Source: RGIG8497 sp045593265 (lineage in GTDB: Bacteria; Bacillota; Clostridia; RGIG6154). Taken from it: a DNA stretch of 8,751 nucleotides. A program made the translations under genes and the position numbers. The notes beneath the pieces were generated by a model that was given only the letters and a program-made list of their open reading frames with translations, searched no databases and was not told the origin of the DNA. Numbering within the stretch: position 1 is the first letter of the stretch; every line of letters begins with the position of its first letter. The DNA lies in the NCBI GenBank assembly GCA_045593265.1, contig JAZNWH010000057.1:1-8751 (forward strand), given 5' to 3'. This document shows, piece by piece, positions 5,415 to 8,751 of this stretch.

Positions 5415-6593
5415 ATGAACGAAATACTTAACATAGGCATTAATGATATGCCAAAAATTGAATTTGAATGTTCTTGCGGAAGAAAACACCATTTTGACAT
5501 GAGCGAGTTGTCTGTTGGAAAGGGCGTAATAAAAAACATTGTGAAAATGGCACACCCCTTTAAAGATGGTAAAATTCTTGTTGTAGTTGACAATAATACA
5601 TACAAAGCGGCAGGAGCGAAAGTTATAGAATTACTAAAAAAAGATGATTTCAATGTGAAAGAACTTTTGTTTGATTGTGGTGATGACATTCTGATTCCTG
5701 ACGAAATAACCCTTGGACGAATAGTTCAGGAGCAAGACCTTGATGTAAGTCTTATTGTTGCTGTTGGTTCGGGAGTAATCAACGATTCGGTAAAATTTGT
5801 CACTTCAAGAACAAAACTTCCTTACATAGTTATTGCAACTGCTCCGTCAATGGATGGTTATGTTTCAGATGGTGCTCCGATTATTTCTTTGGGATATAAA
5901 CATTCGCCTCTTGCTCACCTTGCTTACGGAGTGGTTGGTGATACGGATATCTTAGGAACTGCTCCTTTTGATCTTATTCAGGCAGGCTTCGGGGACGTAG
6001 TAGGTAAAATTACGGCAATTGCGGATTGGGATCTGGCAGTAAAAGTAAATGGAGATTACAGATGTGATACCTGTGTCACACTTGTAGAAAAAGCCTTGGA
6101 TAATTGTTTTAGCACTGCAGCTGGAATAAAAGAAAGAGATGCTAAGGCGTTACAAAACCTGTTTGAAGCTCTTATATTGACAGGCGTTGCCATGGCTTTA
6201 CTAAACATTTCTCGTCCAGCTTCGGGAGCAGAGCATATGCTTTCGCATTATTGGGAGATGGATTTTATAGCAAAAGGCCTTAATCCGAATCATCACGGCA
6301 TTCAGGTAGGTGTTGCTACCGTAGTCATTGCACGGTATTTTGAGGAATTAGAAAAACTTTTACCTGAAGGCGTAAAAGAGAAATGTCCTCATCATACAAA
6401 AATAGAGGAGCTGTTAAAAGTCGTTGATGCTCCAATAAGTCCTAAAGAAATTGGAATAAGTCGTGAGCTTTTCTATCAAGGTCTTATTAACGGACACACA
6501 GTAAGACCGCGTTATTCAATTTTACAGTTTGCACGTGATAAAGGACTATCAGAAAAAATTGCAGAAAAAATAACAAAAGAAATATATGATTAA
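5415..6593 (+). CDS. AraM/EgsA-type polyol-phosphate dehydrogenase (sn-glycerol-1-phosphate dehydrogenase family)
   Basis: This 392-aa cytoplasmic enzyme belongs to the metal-dependent alcohol dehydrogenase superfamily and oxidises a polyol phosphate to a ketose phosphate with NAD(P). The N-terminal part has a CSCGRKHH motif (19-26), which I recall from clostridial AraM homologues. The Rossmann domain shows VAVGSGVIND (115-124) and TAPSMDGYVSDGAP (142-155). Metal ligands appear to be Asp194 (AGFGDVVGK), His274 (GAEHMLSHYWE) and His294 (NHHGIQVG). A longer frame from 5334 overlaps the KTR gene; ATG 5415 is chosen for its GAGGAG site 8 bases upstream and the conserved N-terminus. It is followed after 11 bases by the isomerase gene. 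Family members include Bacillus AraM, which makes or uses sn-glycerol 1-phosphate. The neighbouring isomerase suggests a tetritol or similar phosphate as substrate, which is inferred. Confidence 0.88.
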   Translation: MNEILNIGINDMPKIEFECSCGRKHHFDMSELSVGKGVIKNIVKMAHPFKDGKILVVVDNNTYKAAGAKVIELLKKDDFNVKELLFDCGDDILIPDEITLGRIVQEQDLDVSLIVAVGSGVINDSVKFVTSRTKLPYIVIATAPSMDGYVSDGAPIISLGYKHSPLAHLAYGVVGDTDILGTAPFDLIQAGFGDVVGKITAIADWDLAVKVNGDYRCDTCVTLVEKALDNCFSTAAGIKERDAKALQNLFEALILTGVAMALLNISRPASGAEHMLSHYWEMDFIAKGLNPNHHGIQVGVATVVIARYFEELEKLLPEGVKEKCPHHTKIEELLKVVDAPISPKEIGISRELFYQGLINGHTVRPRYSILQFARDKGLSEKIAEKITKEIYD

Positions 6594-6604
6594 GGAGAAA
6601 AAAT

Positions 6605-7039
6605 ATGAAAGTTGCATTTGGTAGCGATCCTAACGCTACAGAATATAAAAATGCTCTTATGGAGTACACTTCAAGTCTTGGGTATGAAGTATTTGATTTA
6701 GGGTCTGATGATCCGATTTACGCTAATGTTGCGTTTAAACTGGCACAATCAGTAGTTAACAAGGAATATGAGAGGGGGATTCTTCTTTGTGGAACAGGTA
6801 TAGGCGTGTCGATTGCTGCAAACAAAGTAAAAGGTGCATATGCGGCCTGTGTACATGATATCTATCAGGCTCAAAGAGCACAATTGTCAAATAATGCAAA
6901 CATCATAACTATGGGCTCACAAGTTGTAGGCATTGAACTTGCTAAATGTATAATAAAGGAATACCTCGACTTATCATTTGATCCCAACAGCAGATCCAAA
7001 GATAAAGTGAACAGAATTAAGGAATTAGAAAATTCGTAA
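6605..7039 (+). CDS. RpiB/LacA/LacB-family sugar-phosphate isomerase, EryI/DerI-like
   Basis: This 144-aa enzyme has the RpiB fold, interconverting a ketose phosphate and an aldose phosphate. Cys62 in LLCGTGIGVSIAANK is the catalytic base position. It differs from ribose-5-phosphate isomerase B in key places: GSDPNATEYK replaces the D-H pair with D8-P9, the second active-site histidine aligns with Ser95 in AQLSNNANIITMG, and the phosphate-arginine pair reads R130/K134. IYAN, LSNNA and ITMG match what I remember of EryI/DerI, which converts D-erythrulose 4-phosphate to D-erythrose 4-phosphate. That activity fits an AraM-like polyol-phosphate dehydrogenase immediately upstream. The ribosome binding site AAGGAG (6592-6597) overlaps the upstream stop codon, so expression is coupled. 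A strong terminator follows 2 bases after the stop. The family is sure, the substrate is not. Confidence 0.85.
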   Translation: MKVAFGSDPNATEYKNALMEYTSSLGYEVFDLGSDDPIYANVAFKLAQSVVNKEYERGILLCGTGIGVSIAANKVKGAYAACVHDIYQAQRAQLSNNANIITMGSQVVGIELAKCIIKEYLDLSFDPNSRSKDKVNRIKELENS

Positions 7040-7040
7040 T

Positions 7041-7076
7041 TAAAAGGCTGAACGAAATCTATCGTTCAGCCTTTTA
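7041..7076. terminator. Strong rho-independent terminator of the polyol operon
   Basis: A perfect 15-base stem (TAAAAGGCTGAACGA with TCGTTCAGCCTTTTA) encloses the 6-base loop AATCTA. The A-run on the left and T-run on the right make it able to stop transcription from both sides. It begins 2 bases after the isomerase stop codon. Confidence 0.9.
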
Positions 7077-7104
7077 ACTGGGTGTCTTTAGACATGGAAA
7101 TAAA

Positions 7105-7123
7105 CCCCCGGTTCTACCGGGGG
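7105..7123. repeat. Left-end subterminal hairpin of the IS200 element
   Basis: Arms CCCCCGG and CCGGGGG pair perfectly around TTCTA. This is the structure TnpA recognises on single-stranded DNA in IS200/IS605 elements; the bases just 5' of its foot normally guide cleavage. Confidence 0.75.
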
Positions 7124-7136
7124 AAGATAAAAAGCT

Positions 7137-7166
7137 TTAGCATGAGAAAAACCTCTATGATATAAT
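7137..7166 (+). promoter_or_regulatory. Candidate internal promoter of tnpA
   Basis: TTAGCA (7137-7142, 4 of 6) and a perfect TATAAT (7161-7166) are 18 bases apart. The -10 overlaps the end of the left arm of the regulatory stem (7147-7164). Transcripts starting here, near 7173, would lack that arm, whereas transcripts entering from outside would include it. Confidence 0.4.
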
Positions 7167-7215
7167 AGTAAATGGTTTGGCGACCGCATTACTAAAATAT
7201 ATCATGGAGGTTTTT
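7147..7215 (+). promoter_or_regulatory. Long stem-loop sequestering the tnpA ribosome binding site
   Basis: AAAAACCTCTATGATATA (7147-7164) pairs with 7198-7215 at all 18 positions if one G-T pair is allowed. The loop extends the stem further (TAGTAAATG at 7166-7174 with CATTACTA at 7187-7194, one bulged base). The right arm contains GGAGG (7206-7210), the tnpA ribosome binding site. Burying this site in the leader is the known IS200 strategy for keeping transposase low and ignoring read-through transcription from flanking genes. Confidence 0.75.
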
Positions 7216-7222
7216 TACGAAT

Positions 7223-7699
7223 ATGAAGAAAAACAATAATGAAATAAAAAGCACAGCACATTCAAAATACAGATGTCAATATCACATCGTATTTGCACCG
7301 AAGTACAGAAGACAGGAAATATATGGTCAATTGAAACGAGATATAGGCGAGATATTGAGAAAACTCTGCGAACAAAAGGGAGTAGAAATAATAGAGGCAG
7401 AGGCATGTGTAGACCATATACATATGCTTGTAAGTATTCCACCACATATAAGTATATCACAATTTATGGGATTTCTCAAGGGAAAAAGTTCGTTGATGAT
7501 ATTTGACAGACATGCAAATTTAAAGTATAAATATGGGTCAAGAAATTTTTGGTGTAGAGGGTATTATGTTGACACAGTTGGAAGAAATAAAAAAGTAATA
7601 GCGGAATATATACGAAATCAACTTGAAGAGGATTATGCATCAGATCAAATTAGTATGAAAGAATATATGGACCCGTTTACGGGTAACAAGAATAAGTAG
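7223..7699 (+). CDS. tnpA: IS200-type Y1 HUH transposase TnpA
   Basis: This 158-aa single-strand transposase cuts and rejoins the IS ends using one tyrosine. The HUH motif is His65-Ile-His67 in VDHIHMLVSIPP. The nucleophile is Tyr129 in IAEYIRNQ, with the metal-coordinating Gln133 four residues later. The start of the fold, YRCQYHIVFAPKYRRQ (16-31), and the phrase FMGFLKGKSS (81-90) are characteristic. Length and motifs are intact, so it is probably active. The ATG at 7223 lies 12 bases after GGAGG, which is longer than usual, and that site is hidden in the leader stem; both points suggest deliberately poor translation. The gene lies alone between the end hairpins of its element, just downstream of the polyol operon terminator. 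Confidence 0.95.
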   Translation: MKKNNNEIKSTAHSKYRCQYHIVFAPKYRRQEIYGQLKRDIGEILRKLCEQKGVEIIEAEACVDHIHMLVSIPPHISISQFMGFLKGKSSLMIFDRHANLKYKYGSRNFWCRGYYVDTVGRNKKVIAEYIRNQLEEDYASDQISMKEYMDPFTGNKNK

Positions 7700-7737
7700 G
7701 CAAAAATAGACAGCCGCACGTGAGCGGCTGCCTGAGA

Positions 7738-7749
7738 TAGTAATGCGGT
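7738..7749. repeat. 12-base sequence complementary to the tnpA leader
   Basis: TAGTAATGCGGT is the exact reverse complement of 7183-7194 in the loop side of the tnpA leader stem, and nearly copies the competing left arm at 7166-7174. It lies after the tnpA stop codon within the IS. It could pair with the leader in the mRNA or in single-stranded IS DNA. Confidence 0.5.
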
Positions 7750-7865
7750 GTCAAACATTCAGAGCCTCTTACAGAGGTTAAGCCTGTAATATCCCCTTCT
7801 AGGGGCAGTGCAAGCCACCAGTTTATGAACTTGTCAAGTAAAAGTAGACACTAAAAAAACACGGA

Positions 7866-8751
7866 TTATGCAAACCCTTGTTCAACTCTATATTGAACAG
7901 GGGTTTTGTAATTTAATTTGTATGACAATCTTTCGTTATTAAAGTAATGAACATAGTTTTCAATGAATGATGGTATGTTCTCAACCGATTTTAAATCAAA
8001 ATCAATTTTCATTTCTTCTTTTATCCATCCGTTCAAGGACTCTATTATTGGGTTGTCGGTTGGAGTTCCTGCTCTTGACATAGAACGCCTGATGTTAGTA
8101 TAATATTTATGGGTTTGGTAGAAACCCGATGAAGAGTAGACACTGCCTTGGTCTGTGTGCAAAGTGACTGGGTAGCTCTGCTCTTTTGTTTTTTCTATTA
8201 ACTTATTCAAGCAGTGATAATACGGTAAACTGCTGCCGATTTTGTTAGTTACAGAACTTGCTATTATCTCGTTATTATACACATCTAACATATATGTCCA
8301 TTCCCAACGAAGCCCTTTATGCCTAAAGCATGTCATATCTGATACAACAATTTCTAATGGTTTCGTTGTTTTCCAATTACCCTTGATCGTATTAGGAAAT
8401 TTAATGTGCTCTTTTCCTGCGTATTTTCTTCCTCGGTTTGTTTTAGAACGGATTCCTGCTAACTTACAACATTTATGAGCAAGGTTGTCCGAAAATAGCC
8501 ATCCGGTTTCGTTACGAACTAATCTCGCAAGATAATGATAACCCTTTGTTTTATGCTTCTTGTGTTGCTCTAATAACAATTCTGTTAAAATTGTCCTGTC
8601 ATACTCATATCTATTTGGCTTATCCTTTCGTGCCAACCATTTGTAATAACCGGAACGGTTAACCGACATTATCTTGCATAAAAATTTCACACTATATTTA
8701 TCTTTCAAAGAAAATATTATTTCATATTCACATCTTTTAAAGTAACGAATA
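7866..8751 (-). CDS. IS3-family transposase OrfB (DDE integrase domain), partial
   Basis: The frame is open from the window edge (first full codon at 8750) to a TAA at 7868-7866. It encodes the IS3 OrfB: an HTH_21-like N-terminal segment (MSVNRSGYYKWLARK) followed by an rve integrase core. Counting from a TTG at 8708, the catalytic triad is Asp124 (VVSDMTCF), Asp186 (LHTDQGSVY) and Glu223 (NPIIESLNGWIKEE), with the usual spacing of about 35 residues between the last two. The 14 codons upstream of that TTG remain in frame and resemble the family (RYFKRCEYEIIFSL), so the true product starts outside the window, normally through a programmed -1 frameshift from OrfA. No internal stop is seen, so the enzyme may be active. 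Confidence 0.92.
   Translation of the reverse strand, partial: IRYFKRCEYEIIFSLKDKYSVKFLCKIMSVNRSGYYKWLARKDKPNRYEYDRTILTELLLEQHKKHKTKGYHYLARLVRNETGWLFSDNLAHKCCKLAGIRSKTNRGRKYAGKEHIKFPNTIKGNWKTTKPLEIVVSDMTCFRHKGLRWEWTYMLDVYNNEIIASSVTNKIGSSLPYYHCLNKLIEKTKEQSYPVTLHTDQGSVYSSSGFYQTHKYYTNIRRSMSRAGTPTDNPIIESLNGWIKEEMKIDFDLKSVENIPSFIENYVHYFNNERLSYKLNYKTPVQYRVEQGFA
7871..7908 (-). terminator. Hairpin at the end of the IS3 transposase gene
   Basis: CAAACCCTTGTTCAA (7871-7885) pairs with TTGAACAGGGGTTTTG (7893-7908), with one unpaired base and one mismatch. It overlaps the last codons of OrfB, and a T-run (complement of 7853-7859) follows on the minus strand. It could end the transposase transcript and also block outside transcription entering the IS. 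Confidence 0.5.

Larger units (their letters stand above)
7080..7831 (+). mobile_element. IS200/IS605-family insertion sequence (IS200-type, single tnpA)
   Basis: This roughly 750-base element carries one Y1 transposase and no TnpB. The left end has a perfect hairpin CCCCCGG-TTCTA-CCGGGGG (7105-7123). Between the gene and the right end lie CAGCCGC-ACGTGA-GCGGCTG (7711-7730), CCTCT-TAC-AGAGG (7765-7777) and CCCCT-TCT-AGGGG (7793-7805). Subterminal hairpins instead of terminal inverted repeats, and insertion without target duplication, are features of this family. Exact tips cannot be set because no empty site is available: the left tip lies shortly after the terminator at 7076, and the right tip is near 7831, where the IS3 end begins. 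Confidence 0.85.
7832..8751 (-). mobile_element. IS3-family insertion sequence, partial at the window edge
   Basis: The element begins at 7832 with the terminal inverted repeat TGTCAAGTAAAAGTAGACA (7832-7850), of the TG...CA-ended IS3/IS150 type, and contains the DDE transposase gene on the minus strand. The upstream part, with OrfA and the other terminal repeat, is outside the window. The visible end abuts the right end of the IS200 element with no chromosomal DNA between them that I can recognise. Confidence 0.8.

Noticed and set aside
7076..7828. AACTGGGTG near the IS200 left end and CACCAGTT near its right end as terminal inverted repeats
   Set aside because: IS200/IS605 elements do not use terminal inverted repeats; the match is short, has an extra base, and part of it lies in the tail of the operon terminator.
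1..8751. CRISPR array, tRNA or rRNA gene
   Set aside because: No regularly spaced repeats of CRISPR length, no tRNA T-loop/acceptor pattern and no rRNA-like sequence were seen in reading both strands.

Overview
The window looks like chromosomal DNA from a low-GC Gram-positive anaerobe of the Clostridia, probably a gut or rumen relative of the Lachnospiraceae or Oscillospiraceae. Evidence: AT-rich codon use, strong GGAGG ribosome binding sites, tightly packed genes, Firmicutes-type A/T-flanked hairpin terminators, a cysteine-rich KTR protein, and IS200 and IS3 elements. The species cannot be named from the sequence.

Region 1 (1 to about 3400) is one end of a small integrative element. A leftward gene runs off the window edge. 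Facing it across a 162-bp regulatory gap is a rightward cluster: an excisionase-type small DNA-binding protein, an unrecognised 124-aa protein, and a winged-helix HTH protein of the kind found in replication or partition modules. A 605-bp stretch without a convincing gene follows; its second half is GC-rich, repeat-rich and possibly an origin of transfer or replication. A complete tyrosine integrase comes next, then a cluster of inverted repeats where an attachment site would be expected. No relaxase or conjugation gene lies in the window.

Region 2 (3444 to 7076) is resident chromosome. It starts with the remains of an AraC-family regulator on the minus strand, with two frameshifts and an in-frame stop. 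Divergent from it is a four-gene unit with a good sigma-A promoter: a SorC-family sugar-responsive regulator, a KTR zinc-ribbon-like protein, an AraM/EgsA-type polyol-phosphate dehydrogenase, and an RpiB/LacAB-family isomerase. The isomerase lacks the usual ribose-5-phosphate histidines and resembles the EryI/DerI tetrulose-phosphate isomerases. The enzyme pair suggests oxidation of a polyol phosphate to a ketose phosphate, then isomerisation to an aldose phosphate. A terminator-like hairpin overlaps the end of the KTR gene and sits before the two enzymes, so it may act as an attenuator. A 15-bp-stem terminator closes the unit.

Region 3 (about 7080 to 8751) is insertion-sequence DNA. A complete IS200-type element has end hairpins, a Y1 HUH transposase, and a long 5' stem that buries the transposase ribosome binding site. 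An IS3-family element directly abuts it, with its DDE transposase on the minus strand running off the window.

No clearly new defence or genetic system is visible. The most interesting items are the candidate cis-acting region at 1457-1957, the operator architecture of the integrative element, and the possible attenuator in the polyol operon.
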